Source of the DNA: Allosphingosinicella sp042666435
Lineage (GTDB): Bacteria; Pseudomonadota; Alphaproteobacteria; Sphingomonadales; Sphingomonadaceae
Length of the DNA: 64,000 nt
Direction of reading: 5' to 3'
Assembly (NCBI RefSeq): GCF_042666435.1
Contig: NZ_JBHTDC010000002.1
Coordinates: 620,001 to 684,000 of the forward strand
The stretch's first letter is position 1; every line of letters begins with the position of its first letter. The notes under the pieces are model-generated. The model was given only the letters and a program-made list of their open reading frames with translations, had not been told where the DNA came from and made no database searches. Positions 7,969 to 17,039 of this stretch are shown here, piece by piece. The position numbers were made by a program, and so were the translations under genes.

Positions 7969-10317
7969 ATGCCCATGAGTCACCCTCCTGTTTCCGCAGA
8001 TGCAGCGCCCGCCGGGGACGCTGAGAATGAAATGCCGGAGGCGGAGCTTCCCTGCGACGACGGCAACGATCGTTTGCGCGAAGCCCATCTCAAGAATGGC
8101 CAGGCCGAGACGACGGCTTTGTTCGCGCCTTATTTCGCGCTCGCCGGCCTCAGCGCGGCCTTGCTCGTCGCCTGGTCGATGGCCGAGCATGGCCGGATCG
8201 CCCATATCGTCCTCTGGCTCGCCGCCGTCTCCGCCATTTACTGGTGGCGATATCGCAAGGCGATCGAGGCGGGCACCTCCGCCGGCAGCCGCAGCGCGCG
8301 GGCGCAGTCGGAATGGCGCCCGGTGCTGGAGGCGGTCGGGCTGGCCGCAATCTGGTCGTCGCTCCCGGTCTATGCCTTCGCCAACCATCCGGCGGGCGTC
8401 CAGGTCGTCATCGCCGGCGCGATGGGCGCGCTTATTATCGCCGCGATCGCGCTTTCCGCCGTTCCGGCCGCGTCAATGGCGTGGATTTCGACGATGACGC
8501 TCGCTTTGTGCGTCGCTTACTGGTTCGGCAGCCCGTCCATCGATCCGGCGCTGGCCATCACCATCATCGGCTTCGCCGCCATCGCGATCGTCGGCGTCGC
8601 CCGCCTCACCCGCTGGACCTATGCCCAGCTGCGGGACATGGCCAAGGTTCGCACCCAGGCCGAATCGGTCCGTTTGCTGCTGCGCGAATATGAGCATCGC
8701 GGTGTCGGCTGGCTGTGGCAGGTCGATCACGAGAATCGCGTCGTCTATATTTCGTCGCGCATGACCTCGCTGCTCGGCCGCTCGACCAGCCAGCTGATCG
8801 GCCATTCGCTTCCCGCCTCGCTCGGCGGCAACAGCGCGCTTGGCCGCACTTTGCTCGCCCGCCAGCCCTTCGCCAATCTGGAAATGGAATTGCGGACCCG
8901 CCGCGGCGCGCGCTGGATCAGCCTCGCCGGCGATCCGATCATCGACATGGCCGGCCAGTTCCAGGGCTTCCGCGGCGTCGGCTCGGACATCACCGAGGTC
9001 AGGAAGACCCAGGAGCGCCTGACCAACCTCGCCAATATGGACGTGCTGTCGGGCCTGCCCAATCGCGGCCGCGTCCGCCAGTTGCTCGGCGAGGCGCTCT
9101 CGACCGCGCAGGCCACCAACGTCCCCTGCGCGATCATGTTTCTCGATCTGGACGGCTTCAAGCCGGTCAACGACACGTTCGGCCATCCCAAGGGCGACGC
9201 CGTGCTGAAGGGCGTGGCCCAGCGGCTGGTCAAGGAGGTCGGCGCCAGCGGCCATGTCGGCCGGATGGGCGGCGACGAGTTCGCCATCGTCATCCGCGAT
9301 GCCCAGGGTCGCAAGACCATCGAGAATCTGGCCGCCCGCCTGATCGAGTCGGTCGCGCGGCCCTATCATATCGACAAGGTCGAGATCCGCATCGGGGTCA
9401 GCATCGGCTGCGCCTACGGCCCAATCGATGGGCAGAGCGTCGATGACCTCATCCAGAAGGCCGACATGGCGCTCTATCAGGCCAAGGGCCAGGGACGCGG
9501 CACCTGCTGCTATTTCAACGACGACATGCGTAGCGTCGCCGAGCACAAATTGAAGCTGGAGCAGGATCTGTCCAACGCCATCTCCGCCGGACAGTTGAGG
9601 CTCCTCTATCAGCCGCTGATCAACGCTTCGGATCAGGCCCTGGTCGGGTTCGAGGCTCTGATCCGCTGGCACCACCCGACCCGCGGCATCGTGCCCCCCA
9701 ACGACTTCATCCCGCTCGCCGAGGAAACCGGCCTCATCATGCAGCTCGGCGACTGGGTAATCCAGGAAGCGTGCCGCGCCGCTTCGACCTGGCCCGAGCA
9801 TATCAGCGTCGCCGTCAACCTCTCCGCGCGCCAGTTGGTGATGCCGGCGCTCCCGGCGACGGTCAGCGCCGCCCTTTCCAAATATCGGGTCCAGGCCAAC
9901 CGGCTCGAGCTGGAAGTGACCGAGACGGTGTTCTTGGACGATTCGGAAGGCTCGCTCGACGTGCTCAAGCGCCTGCGCGGCTTGGGGGTCGGCATCGCGC
10001 TCGACGATTTCGGCACCGGCTATTCATCGCTCGGCTATTTGAACAAGGCGGTCTTCCACAAATTGAAGATCGACGGCAGCTTCGTCCGCGAAGCGGCGAC
10101 CAACAAGGAGACGGTGGCGATCATCCAGTCGATCGTCCAGCTCGCCAAGAGCTTCCGCATGACCATCACCGCCGAAGGGGTCGAGACGGCCGACGATTTC
10201 ACCCGGATGCGCGACCTGGGCTGCAACCAGATCCAGGGCTATCTTTTCGGCCGCCCGATGGACTTCGACCGCGCCAGCGAACTGGTCCACGGCATCCAGA
10301 GCAAGATGACGGCGTAA
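7969..10317 (+). CDS. Membrane-bound PAS-GGDEF-EAL cyclic-di-GMP enzyme
   Basis: A 782-residue protein if started at ATG 7969 (ATG 7975 and TTG 7960 are alternatives; none has a strong ribosome site). Five to six transmembrane segments occupy residues ~45-215. A PAS-like domain (~240-345, VGWLWQVDHENRVVYISSRM) precedes GGDEF and EAL domains. The GGDEF motif is intact (RMGGDEFAI) but the RxxD product-inhibition site nine residues before it is missing. The EAL domain has EAL (FEALIRWHHP), NLSARQL, DDFGTGYSS, KIDGSFV and EGVET, so phosphodiesterase activity is expected; diguanylate cyclase activity is possible. It probably tunes motility/biofilm in response to a membrane or cytosolic cue. Confidence 0.93.
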   Translation: MPMSHPPVSADAAPAGDAENEMPEAELPCDDGNDRLREAHLKNGQAETTALFAPYFALAGLSAALLVAWSMAEHGRIAHIVLWLAAVSAIYWWRYRKAIEAGTSAGSRSARAQSEWRPVLEAVGLAAIWSSLPVYAFANHPAGVQVVIAGAMGALIIAAIALSAVPAASMAWISTMTLALCVAYWFGSPSIDPALAITIIGFAAIAIVGVARLTRWTYAQLRDMAKVRTQAESVRLLLREYEHRGVGWLWQVDHENRVVYISSRMTSLLGRSTSQLIGHSLPASLGGNSALGRTLLARQPFANLEMELRTRRGARWISLAGDPIIDMAGQFQGFRGVGSDITEVRKTQERLTNLANMDVLSGLPNRGRVRQLLGEALSTAQATNVPCAIMFLDLDGFKPVNDTFGHPKGDAVLKGVAQRLVKEVGASGHVGRMGGDEFAIVIRDAQGRKTIENLAARLIESVARPYHIDKVEIRIGVSIGCAYGPIDGQSVDDLIQKADMALYQAKGQGRGTCCYFNDDMRSVAEHKLKLEQDLSNAISAGQLRLLYQPLINASDQALVGFEALIRWHHPTRGIVPPNDFIPLAEETGLIMQLGDWVIQEACRAASTWPEHISVAVNLSARQLVMPALPATVSAALSKYRVQANRLELEVTETVFLDDSEGSLDVLKRLRGLGVGIALDDFGTGYSSLGYLNKAVFHKLKIDGSFVREAATNKETVAIIQSIVQLAKSFRMTITAEGVETADDFTRMRDLGCNQIQGYLFGRPMDFDRASELVHGIQSKMTA

Positions 10318-10318
10318 C

Positions 10319-10344
10319 CGTAGCCCCGGCCTCGGCCGGGGTTA
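10319..10344. terminator. Bidirectional stem-loop terminator
   Basis: A 12-bp stem with one G-T wobble (GTAGCCCCGGCC pairing with GGCCGGGGTTAC, 2-base loop) fills the 30-bp gap between the convergent GGDEF/EAL and fumarase genes. No T-run on either side. Confidence 0.65.
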
Positions 10345-10347
10345 CGA

Positions 10348-11868
10348 TTACGCTTCTTCCAGGCTCTTCATCCGGGCGATCTTCTCGCGCCACACCAGAG
10401 GCGCGAGGTGGTGGACGCTCTGGCCGTCGCTGTCGACGGCGACCGTCACCGGCATGTCCTTGACCTCGAATTCGTAGATCGCCTCCATGCCGAGGTCTGC
10501 GAAGCCGACGACCTTGCTGCCCTTGATCGCGCGCGCGACGAGATAGGCGGCGCCCCCGACGGCCATCAGATAGGCCGATTTGTGTTCGCGTATCGCCTCG
10601 ATCGCCATGGGGCCGCGCTCGGCCTTGCCGACCATGGCGAGCAGGCCCTGCTCCAGCATCATCCGCGTGAACTTGTCCATGCGCGTCGCGGTGGTGGGGC
10701 CGGCCGGGCCGACCACCTCTTCGCCGACCGGATCGACCGGGCCGACATAATAAATGACGCGGCCGGCGAACTCGACGGGGAGAGGCTCGCCCCGGTCGAG
10801 CATGTCCTTGATCCGCTTGTGCGCCGCGTCACGCCCGGTCAGCATCTTGCCATTGAGGAGCAGCCGGTCGCCATGCTTCCAGCTCCGCACCGCCTGTGGC
10901 GTCAGCGCGTCGAGATCGACCCGGATCGCGGCCTTGTCCGGCGTCCAGTTGACGTCCGGCCAGTCGGCGAGGTTCGGCGTCTCCAGAAAAGCGGGGCCGG
11001 AGCCGTCGAGCGTGAAATGGGCGTGGCGGGTGGCGGCGCAATTGGGAATCATCGCCACCGGTTTCGACGCCGCATGGGTCGGCCAGTCGAGGATCTTGAC
11101 GTCGAGGATGGTGGAAAGCCCGCCCAGCCCTTGCGCGCCGATGCCGAGCGCGTTGACCTTGTCGAACAATTCGATCCTCAGTTCCTCGATCTTCGTTTGC
11201 GGCCCGCGCGCCTTCAATTGCGCCATGTCGATCGCACCCATCAGGCTTTCCTTGGCGAGCAGCATCGCCTTTTCGGCCGTGCCGCCGATGCCGATGCCCA
11301 GCATTCCCGGCGGGCACCAGCCGGCGCCCATTTGCGGCACCATCTCCAGCACCCAGTCGACGATCGAGTCCGACGGGTTCAGCATCTTGAACTTGGACTT
11401 GTTCTCGGAGCCGCCGCCCTTGGCCGCGACGTCGATCGAGACCGTGTTGCCCGGGACCATCTCGACGTGGAGCACCGAGGGCGTGTTGTCCTTCGTGTTG
11501 ACGCGACCGAACGCCGGATCGGCGAGGATCGAGGCGCGGAGCGGATTCTCCGGATGACGATAGGCCCGCCGCACACCTTCATCGATCACCGCCTGAAGGC
11601 TCTTGTCCGACTCCAGCCGGCAATCCTGCCCCCATTTCACGAAGACGGTGACGATGCCCGTATCCTGGCAGATCGGCCGATGTCCCTCAGCGCACATCCG
11701 GCTGTTGGTCAATATCTGCGCGATCGCATCCTTCGCCGCCGGCGACTGCTCGGCCTTGTAGGCGTCGCCCAGCGCCCGGATATAATCCATCGGGTGGTAG
11801 TAGGAGATATATTGAAGGGCATCGGCGACGCTCTCGACGAGGTCGCTCTCACGAATGGTGGTGGTCAA
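10348..11868 (-). CDS. fumA: Fumarate hydratase, class I (iron-sulfur)
   Basis: A 506-residue protein starting MTTTIRESDLVESVADALQY. It is a full-length class I fumarase, with N-terminal alpha domain and C-terminal beta domain fused. The expected 4Fe-4S ligand cysteines are visible in RMCAEGHRPICQDTG, in GWCPPGMLGIGIGGT and in IPNCAATRHAHF. The C-terminal half has YYVGPVDPVGEEVVGPAGPTTATRMD, the conserved beta-domain signature. It interconverts fumarate and malate in the TCA cycle. The cluster is oxygen-labile; no class II fumC is seen here. Convergent with the GGDEF/EAL gene. The symbol follows the E. coli class I enzyme; fumB-like naming is equally possible. Confidence 0.93.
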   Translation of the reverse strand: MTTTIRESDLVESVADALQYISYYHPMDYIRALGDAYKAEQSPAAKDAIAQILTNSRMCAEGHRPICQDTGIVTVFVKWGQDCRLESDKSLQAVIDEGVRRAYRHPENPLRASILADPAFGRVNTKDNTPSVLHVEMVPGNTVSIDVAAKGGGSENKSKFKMLNPSDSIVDWVLEMVPQMGAGWCPPGMLGIGIGGTAEKAMLLAKESLMGAIDMAQLKARGPQTKIEELRIELFDKVNALGIGAQGLGGLSTILDVKILDWPTHAASKPVAMIPNCAATRHAHFTLDGSGPAFLETPNLADWPDVNWTPDKAAIRVDLDALTPQAVRSWKHGDRLLLNGKMLTGRDAAHKRIKDMLDRGEPLPVEFAGRVIYYVGPVDPVGEEVVGPAGPTTATRMDKFTRMMLEQGLLAMVGKAERGPMAIEAIREHKSAYLMAVGGAAYLVARAIKGSKVVGFADLGMEAIYEFEVKDMPVTVAVDSDGQSVHHLAPLVWREKIARMKSLEEA

Positions 11869-11956
11869 GGTCCGTATCCCGCTGCAGGAATGTCGGCGTG
11901 GCTATTAGCGGGTGGGGCCGCGCGGAGCAAAGGCCCTCCGCCTGCCCGCATGAAAG

Positions 11957-13762
11957 TCATGCCGGGTTCCACTCCTCGACCATTCTGCCCAGCACCTCGA
12001 TCGGGACCGGACCCGATTTCAGCACAAGATCGTGGAAGGCGCGTACGTCGAACCTGTCGCCAAGCCTTGACCGCGCCGCCTCGCGAAGTTCCACGATGGC
12101 ATTGGCGCCGACCATGAAGCTGCACGCCTGGCCGGGATAGACGCAATAGCGGTCGATCTCGCGCTCGGCGGGGGCGCGGGGCTCGCCGGCATGGTCGACC
12201 ATCCAGGAGACCGCCTGCTCGCGCGTCCAGCGCTGGTGGTGGAGGCCGGTGTCGACGACGATCCGCGCCGCGCGGAACAGCTGCGACTGGACGAGGCCGA
12301 TGCGGCCGGCGGAATCGGCCTCATAGGCGCCGAGCTCGTCCGCCACCTGTTCGGCATAGAGAGCCCAGCCTTCGGTGTAGGCGGAGAAGCCGACCAGCCG
12401 GCGATGGAGCGGCAGCGTGGCGGCGGTGTCGAGCACGGCGTGCTGGAAATGGTGGCCGGGAATGCCTTCGTGATGCGTCAAGGTCGGCAGGCGCCATAAA
12501 GGATGGTCGTGCGTACGCTTGAGGTTCAGCGAATAGACGCCCGGCTCCCCCGGCGCGCCGGGGCTGTAGAAGGCGCCGGGCGAGCTGTCCTCGATCGCCA
12601 CCGGCGTGCGCCGCACCACGATCGGCGCCGCCGCGACGGTGCCGAAGGCGCGCGGCAGCCGGGCGGAGATGGCGTCGAGCTGGCGCTCGGCGGCGGCGAT
12701 CAGGCGAGCGCGCCCGGCATCGTCGTCGGAGACGAGGAAGCGCGGGTCTTTGTTGAACGCCTGGATGCGCGCGCCGACCGATCCCGAGGTGAGCCCCTGC
12801 TCCGCCAGCATCGAATCGAGCTCGGAAGACAGCCGCGCCACCTGATCGAGGCCCTGCCGGTGCAGCGCGCCGGGATCGACCGGCATCGTCGTGTTGGAGC
12901 GCAGCGCGGAGCGGTAATAAGCGTCGCCATCGGGGAGCGCCCACACGCCGGCCGTCTCCGGAGCCGTCGGCCGCCGAGCCTCCAGCGCCGCGATCTGGCG
13001 CGTCAGCGCCGGCGCGACCGATTGGGCGAAGACGCTTTCGGCCCGCGCCGCGAGTGCGCTCTTGTCGGCCGCGCGGGCGACCGCCGAAGCAATCAAGGGA
13101 TTCTCGGCCGCCGGCGAATCGCGCAGGCCGGCAATCTGCCGGACGGTCCGATCGATGATGAAGCCGGGCGGCACGATCCCCGCAGCGGCGTCTCTTCGGA
13201 TGCGGTCCGTCTCCTGGTCGAGCGCTGCCCCCAGCGCCGCCAGCCTCGCGTAATAAGCCTCGACGTCGCCGGCGCTTTCGAGCGGATGACGCGCGCCGAT
13301 AAAGCCCGGCAGCCAGTAATAAGCGCCGTTCATCTGGCTGACGACATAGGGGCTGGGGCGGAGGTTCAGGTCGACATAGCCGTAGCGGCCGAGCAGGTCG
13401 CCGAGCGAATCGTAGACGAACGCCGCCACGTCATGGTCGATGCGGGCGGCGGGAGAGAGGCGGGCGCGGTCGATCCCCGCCAGTTCGCGCTTCGCCACGG
13501 CAATTGCGGCGCCATCGCGCGCCACGCGCTCGGCCGAGCGGTCGCGAAGCTGCCCCCGGAGGCCGGCGAGGGCGCCGACGTCGAGCGACTGGCCGGTGGC
13601 GGCTTCCGGGGCGGAGCGCAGATAGAGGTCGGCGTGACGTGCCAGCAGATCGGCGAGGCGCCGGTCCTCGCCGGCCTCGCTTTGGGCGACGGCGGCGAAG
13701 GGCAGCGCGGCGGCCATCGCGCCGCTCAGCAGGACGGCGCGGCGGGTGATCGTCAAAGGCAT
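11957..13762 (-). CDS. DUF885 family putative metallopeptidase (Tat-exported)
   Basis: A 601-residue protein starting MPLTITRRAVLLSGAMAAAL: twin-arginine plus hydrophobic helix and an AVAQ cleavage site, so a Tat-type exported protein. The domain is DUF885. Its signature THHEGIPGHHFQHA, followed by YTEGWALYAEQVADELG, provides the His/Glu set expected of a zinc peptidase-like fold. Three DUF885 genes lie in this window (also at 13889 and 32414); all have HEGxPGHHFQ. It diverges from the second copy across a 126-bp gap. Substrate is unknown; family members are usually called dipeptidyl/carboxypeptidase-like on weak evidence. Confidence 0.85.
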   Translation of the reverse strand: MPLTITRRAVLLSGAMAAALPFAAVAQSEAGEDRRLADLLARHADLYLRSAPEAATGQSLDVGALAGLRGQLRDRSAERVARDGAAIAVAKRELAGIDRARLSPAARIDHDVAAFVYDSLGDLLGRYGYVDLNLRPSPYVVSQMNGAYYWLPGFIGARHPLESAGDVEAYYARLAALGAALDQETDRIRRDAAAGIVPPGFIIDRTVRQIAGLRDSPAAENPLIASAVARAADKSALAARAESVFAQSVAPALTRQIAALEARRPTAPETAGVWALPDGDAYYRSALRSNTTMPVDPGALHRQGLDQVARLSSELDSMLAEQGLTSGSVGARIQAFNKDPRFLVSDDDAGRARLIAAAERQLDAISARLPRAFGTVAAAPIVVRRTPVAIEDSSPGAFYSPGAPGEPGVYSLNLKRTHDHPLWRLPTLTHHEGIPGHHFQHAVLDTAATLPLHRRLVGFSAYTEGWALYAEQVADELGAYEADSAGRIGLVQSQLFRAARIVVDTGLHHQRWTREQAVSWMVDHAGEPRAPAEREIDRYCVYPGQACSFMVGANAIVELREAARSRLGDRFDVRAFHDLVLKSGPVPIEVLGRMVEEWNPA

Positions 13763-13888
13763 TTTTCTCCTTCCCGGTTTCGTCGCAGCATCGGCGATGG
13801 CGGCGCGGATCGCAAACCCGAAAAGACCCCTCTTGCGCTCCCCGCCGCCGCCGCCGAAGGTGCCGGGCGTATCGGGCGGGAGGGGCGA

Positions 13889-15703
13889 GTGGTTCAGCGC
13901 AAATTGCTATCGAAGCTGGCTTTGGCGCCGATCCTCCTCGCTTTCGCCGGCCCGGCGGCGGCGCAGGAGGCTCCGCCGCCGCCGGCGGTGACGGACAGCG
14001 CCTCCGAGCGGCTGCGGGACCTGCTGGCGCGAGCCGAGCGGGCGGAAAGGCTGCGGGAGCCGCTCAGCACGCCCCGCCCCGGCGAGACGTTGGACCTGCC
14101 GGCCTTCGTCGACCCGCTGAGCGACGCCTATGCCCGCCATCTCGAGGCCGACACCCGCGCAGCATGGGCGGCGCTCCAGGCGATCGATCCTGCTCGGCTC
14201 TCATCCATCGAGCGCATCCAGTACGACGTCCTGCGCTACCGCACGGCGCGGACGCTCCATTTGTTCGACACCGGCCTGTCCGAGGTCGGCCGGCAGGCCG
14301 CGCTCAACCCGTCCTTCGGCCTCCACGTCGCCTTGCCCGATTTCGTCGCCGGCGGCGGCGCCCGCTTCGAGAGCGACGCGGATTACGAGCGCGGCCTCGC
14401 CCGCCTCGAAGGCTTCGCTTCCTATCTCGAGAATGTCGTGGCGCAGCTCCGGCGCGGAGTCGCCGCCGGTCGCGTCCAGCCGCGGATCATCGTCGAGAAT
14501 GTGCTGGCCCAGGTCGACGCGATGCTGGCGCTCCCCGTCGAGGAGAGCCCGTTCCTGGCCGCGACCCGGAAATTTCCCGACGCCATGGCGCCCGCCGAGC
14601 GCGCCCGCTTCGCCGCCGCCTATCGCGAAAAAGTCGAGAACAAAGTCTATCCCGGCTATCGCCTCTGGAAGACTTATCTATCCGAAACCTACCTGCCGCT
14701 GGCCACGGCCGCCCCCGGCCGTTCGGCGATGAAGGACGGCGCCGCGCTCTATGCCGCCGAGCTCGCCCGCCATACGACGACCGACATGAGCGCCGAGGCG
14801 ATCCACAGCCTCGGCCTCGGCGAAGTCGCGCGGATCCGCGCCGACATGGAAGCGACCAGGCAAAAGATCGGCTTCGACGGCGACCTCAAGGCCTTCTTCG
14901 AACATGTCCGGACGAACCCCAAATTCTATTACACCCGGCCCGAGGATTTGATCGCCCATTTCGAGGCGATCGAGGCGCGGATCAGGGACAAGCTGCCGAC
15001 GCTCTTCCACGCCGTGCCCAAGGCGGCCTTCGAGGTGCGGCCGCTGCCGGCGATCGGCGAGCAGCGCGGCACCGGCTATTACCGCTCCGGCCCGGCGGAT
15101 GCCTCGGGTCCCGGCATCCTCTTCTTCAACATGGCGATGCTCGACACCCGGCCGATCCCGACCCTGGAGACGCTGACCCTGCACGAAGGGCTCCCCGGCC
15201 ACCATTTCCAGCTGTCGCTGGTGCAGGAGGATGCGGGCCTGCCGCCCTTGCTCCGCTTCGGCGGCTCGACCGCCTACACCGAAGGCTGGGGCCTCTATTC
15301 CGAATCGCTCGGCCGCGATCTCGGCCTGTTCGACGACCCGTATCAATGGTTCGGCCGTCTCGACATGGAGATGCTCCGCGCCGTCCGGCTGGTCGTCGAC
15401 ACCGGCCTCCACGCCAAAGGATGGGGCCGCCAGCAGGCGATCGACTATATGCTCGCCAACACCTCGATGGCGCCCGGCGACGTGGTGGTCGAGATCGACC
15501 GCTACATCGCCTGGCCTGGCCAGGCGACCGCCTACAAGATCGGCGGACTGAAGCTCCAGGCGTTGCGCGAGCGCTCCGATCTGGCGCTTGGCCCCGCCTT
15601 CGACATCCGCGATTTCCACCAGCAGGTCCTCGACACCGGCGCCCTGCCGCTCGACGTACTGGAGGGGAAGATCGACCGCTGGCTGGCGGAGGCGGCCCGG
15701 TAA
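13889..15703 (+). CDS. DUF885 family putative metallopeptidase (Sec-exported)
   Basis: A 604-residue protein with GTG start at 13889; AGGGGCGA lies just upstream. An in-frame reading extends far upstream (to 12503) only because the antisense of the neighbouring gene stays open, and was rejected. Residues 1-24 form a signal peptide (LLSKLALAPILLAFAGPAAA|QE). The core has LHEGLPGHHFQLSLVQE and TEGWGLYSESLGRDLG, the metal/catalytic signature of DUF885. It is divergent from the other DUF885 gene. The pair are clearly diverged relatives (different signals, HEGI versus HEGL), so they may have different substrates or be an old duplication. Confidence 0.87.
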   Translation: MVQRKLLSKLALAPILLAFAGPAAAQEAPPPPAVTDSASERLRDLLARAERAERLREPLSTPRPGETLDLPAFVDPLSDAYARHLEADTRAAWAALQAIDPARLSSIERIQYDVLRYRTARTLHLFDTGLSEVGRQAALNPSFGLHVALPDFVAGGGARFESDADYERGLARLEGFASYLENVVAQLRRGVAAGRVQPRIIVENVLAQVDAMLALPVEESPFLAATRKFPDAMAPAERARFAAAYREKVENKVYPGYRLWKTYLSETYLPLATAAPGRSAMKDGAALYAAELARHTTTDMSAEAIHSLGLGEVARIRADMEATRQKIGFDGDLKAFFEHVRTNPKFYYTRPEDLIAHFEAIEARIRDKLPTLFHAVPKAAFEVRPLPAIGEQRGTGYYRSGPADASGPGILFFNMAMLDTRPIPTLETLTLHEGLPGHHFQLSLVQEDAGLPPLLRFGGSTAYTEGWGLYSESLGRDLGLFDDPYQWFGRLDMEMLRAVRLVVDTGLHAKGWGRQQAIDYMLANTSMAPGDVVVEIDRYIAWPGQATAYKIGGLKLQALRERSDLALGPAFDIRDFHQQVLDTGALPLDVLEGKIDRWLAEAAR

Positions 15704-15750
15704 GCTAAGTGCCCTAGGTCAATCGGACGCTCGGAGCGATCGGGGCATGG

Positions 15751-15780
15751 AACGTCCGCATTCGGGCCATTGCGGACATT
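15751..15780 (+). repeat. Inverted-repeat element, copy 1 (GTCCGC...GCGGAC)
   Basis: A 30-bp element with arms GTCCGC and GCGGAC separated by a 12-base spacer ending CCATT. It is the first of four copies in 1.3 kb (others at 16210, 16523, 17040), all in the same orientation. This copy has the most divergent spacer (ATTCGGGCCATT). Confidence 0.8.
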
Positions 15781-15818
15781 CGCACACGGTGCGATCTTGG
15801 CAAGGATGCAGCTTCGGG

Positions 15819-16202
15819 ATGAAAGACTTGAATCGGCGTAAATTGATGGGTGCTATCGCGCTCGGCCTGCTACTGTTACTCGGCTGGGCAAGCCGCTCCG
15901 TGCTGGAGCTTTCCAAAGACGATTGGGGGGCATGGTGGAAATTGGCTTATGTCATCGCCGTGTGCGCTGCCCTCTTTGCCGCCTTCTACGACCGGAAGAA
16001 TTTTCCGGAGAAGACGTGGGACTTCAATCCAAAGCGCGGCCTTCTCTATTTCTTTCTCGGATGGATCATCTTCCCTGTGATGATTGGCATCGAGGCCATA
16101 TCCGGAACAGACTTCACCTTGAGCCGAATGGTGCTGGGAACTCTAGCTCTATCAGTTCTGGTGGGCATCGCTGGAACGTTCACCGAAAACGTCGGGGTCT
16201 GA
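15819..16202 (+). CDS. Small hypothetical membrane protein (array gene 1)
   Basis: A 127-residue protein starting MKDLNRRKLMGAIALGLLLL at ATG 15819. Four predicted membrane segments: about residues 9-26, 40-57, 73-92 (GLLYFFLGWIIFPVMIGIEA) and 101-119. I do not recognise the family. The gene has visibly lower GC and different codon use from the DUF885 gene before it. It lies between two copies of the ~29-bp inverted repeat; copy 2 begins 8 bases after its stop. Confidence 0.6.
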   Translation: MKDLNRRKLMGAIALGLLLLLGWASRSVLELSKDDWGAWWKLAYVIAVCAALFAAFYDRKNFPEKTWDFNPKRGLLYFFLGWIIFPVMIGIEAISGTDFTLSRMVLGTLALSVLVGIAGTFTENVGV

Positions 16203-16209
16203 GCTACCG

Positions 16210-16238
16210 AATGTCCGCTTTCCATCCATTGCGGACAC
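16210..16238 (+). repeat. Inverted-repeat element, copy 2
   Basis: Arms TGTCCGC and GCGGACA around a 12-base spacer TTTCCATCCATT. It starts 8 bases after the stop of array gene 1. Differs from copy 4 at two spacer positions only. Confidence 0.85.
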
Positions 16239-16275
16239 CGGGCCGAGCATGCCCGTTGGAGATCAAGAGGGGTAC

Positions 16276-16524
16276 ATGCCTGAGGAGCTTGAGAGGGGAA
16301 AAGTTCGGGCGCGGCGGATTCCGCTGTGGGGTTGCGCCCTCTTTGTCGCCGTCTTGGCTCTTGGCCTGTATGCCCTGTACCGCCTTGCGATCTGGCTAGG
16401 CTTCGCTTGGTCCGGCAGTCTCCTCTTAGTTGCCGCCGTGATGGGTCTCTTCGTGTACGGGCTCTATCGGTTCGCAATATGGCTGGGCTTCGCGGCGACC
16501 AGCGATCGAGGCGGCGAAGGCTAA
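16276..16524 (+). CDS. Small hypothetical protein with two membrane helices (array gene 2)
   Basis: An 82-residue protein from ATG 16276 (MPEELERGKVRARRIPLWGC), preceded by AGAGGGG at about 8 bases. ATG 16249 would add nine residues but lacks such a site. Two membrane helices are separated by a short turn. Each helix ends in a nearly identical motif (LYALYRLAIWLGFAW and VYGLYRFAIWLGFAA), so the protein is an internal duplication of one helix unit. Family not recognised. The TAA stop is inside repeat copy 3. Confidence 0.6.
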   Translation: MPEELERGKVRARRIPLWGCALFVAVLALGLYALYRLAIWLGFAWSGSLLLVAAVMGLFVYGLYRFAIWLGFAATSDRGGEG

Positions 16525-16552
16525 GGTCCGCTTTCGACCCATTGCGGACGTT
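16523..16552 (+). repeat. Inverted-repeat element, copy 3
   Basis: Arms GTCCGC and GCGGAC around spacer TTTCGACCCATT. It overlaps the TAA stop codon (16522-16524) of array gene 2, so the repeat was placed right at the gene's 3' end. Confidence 0.85.
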
Positions 16553-16575
16553 CGGGGAGGCTGTAGGCTCTCCGA

Positions 16576-17037
16576 ATGAAGCTATATCTGGTCGCGCCGA
16601 AACTTGCTGACAACTCAGACAATGCGGCGGAGGGTGCCCGGCTTCGCGCATGTAACGAAATTATTGCCGAGCTCATATGTCGTCACGTTTCGACCGATCC
16701 GGCATTGTTCGGGATGAGGGATGTCAATGACAACTCAGACCCGCCCGTCGAACTAGGGACGCGCTACGGCTGCGCCGACACCGTCCGGCTTGCCGATCCG
16801 AACATGCTTCGAGAGATACTCGTGGCTTGTGGCGATCCGAACAGTGGCGAGTGGATACTCATCCGCTCTCTCGTGACGTGCCGGACGGTGGTTTTTGGCT
16901 ATGACGGTCAGGCGTTCGTATGCCTTCCCAGCGACGCTGACCCGATCGTATCGCCGGACGAGACGCTCGTTACGGTCGAAGAGTGTTCGCATCTGCTGAC
17001 CGAAACGGATTGGGTGGATGGCTTGAGCGGAAACTGA
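16576..17037 (+). CDS. Hypothetical protein (array gene 3)
   Basis: A 153-residue soluble-looking acidic protein starting MKLYLVAPKLADNSDNAAEG. No signal peptide, no membrane helix and no motif I recognise. It contains four to six cysteines spread through the chain. A 13-bp direct repeat (TGACAACTCAGAC, at 16608-16620 and 16728-16740) encodes DNSD twice, exactly 40 codons apart. Base composition is lower in GC than surrounding genes. The stop is followed after 2 bases by repeat copy 4. Confidence 0.55.
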   Translation: MKLYLVAPKLADNSDNAAEGARLRACNEIIAELICRHVSTDPALFGMRDVNDNSDPPVELGTRYGCADTVRLADPNMLREILVACGDPNSGEWILIRSLVTCRTVVFGYDGQAFVCLPSDADPIVSPDETLVTVEECSHLLTETDWVDGLSGN

Positions 17038-17039
17038 CG

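Noticed and set aside
7960..7974. TTG and ATG 7975 as start of the GGDEF/EAL gene
   Set aside because: They remain possible but none is clearly better than ATG 7969; the choice does not affect any domain.
10408..12117. 569-codon plus-strand open frame
   Set aside because: Antisense of class I fumarase, which has complete Fe-S ligand motifs.
12503..13888. In-frame upstream extension of the second DUF885 gene
   Set aside because: This part is the reverse strand of the first DUF885 gene. A GTG with ribosome site and signal peptide at 13889 gives a protein of normal family length.
16608..16740. 13-bp direct repeat 120 bp apart in array gene 3
   Set aside because: A single short repeat encoding DNSD twice; too short to claim a duplication or mobile element.
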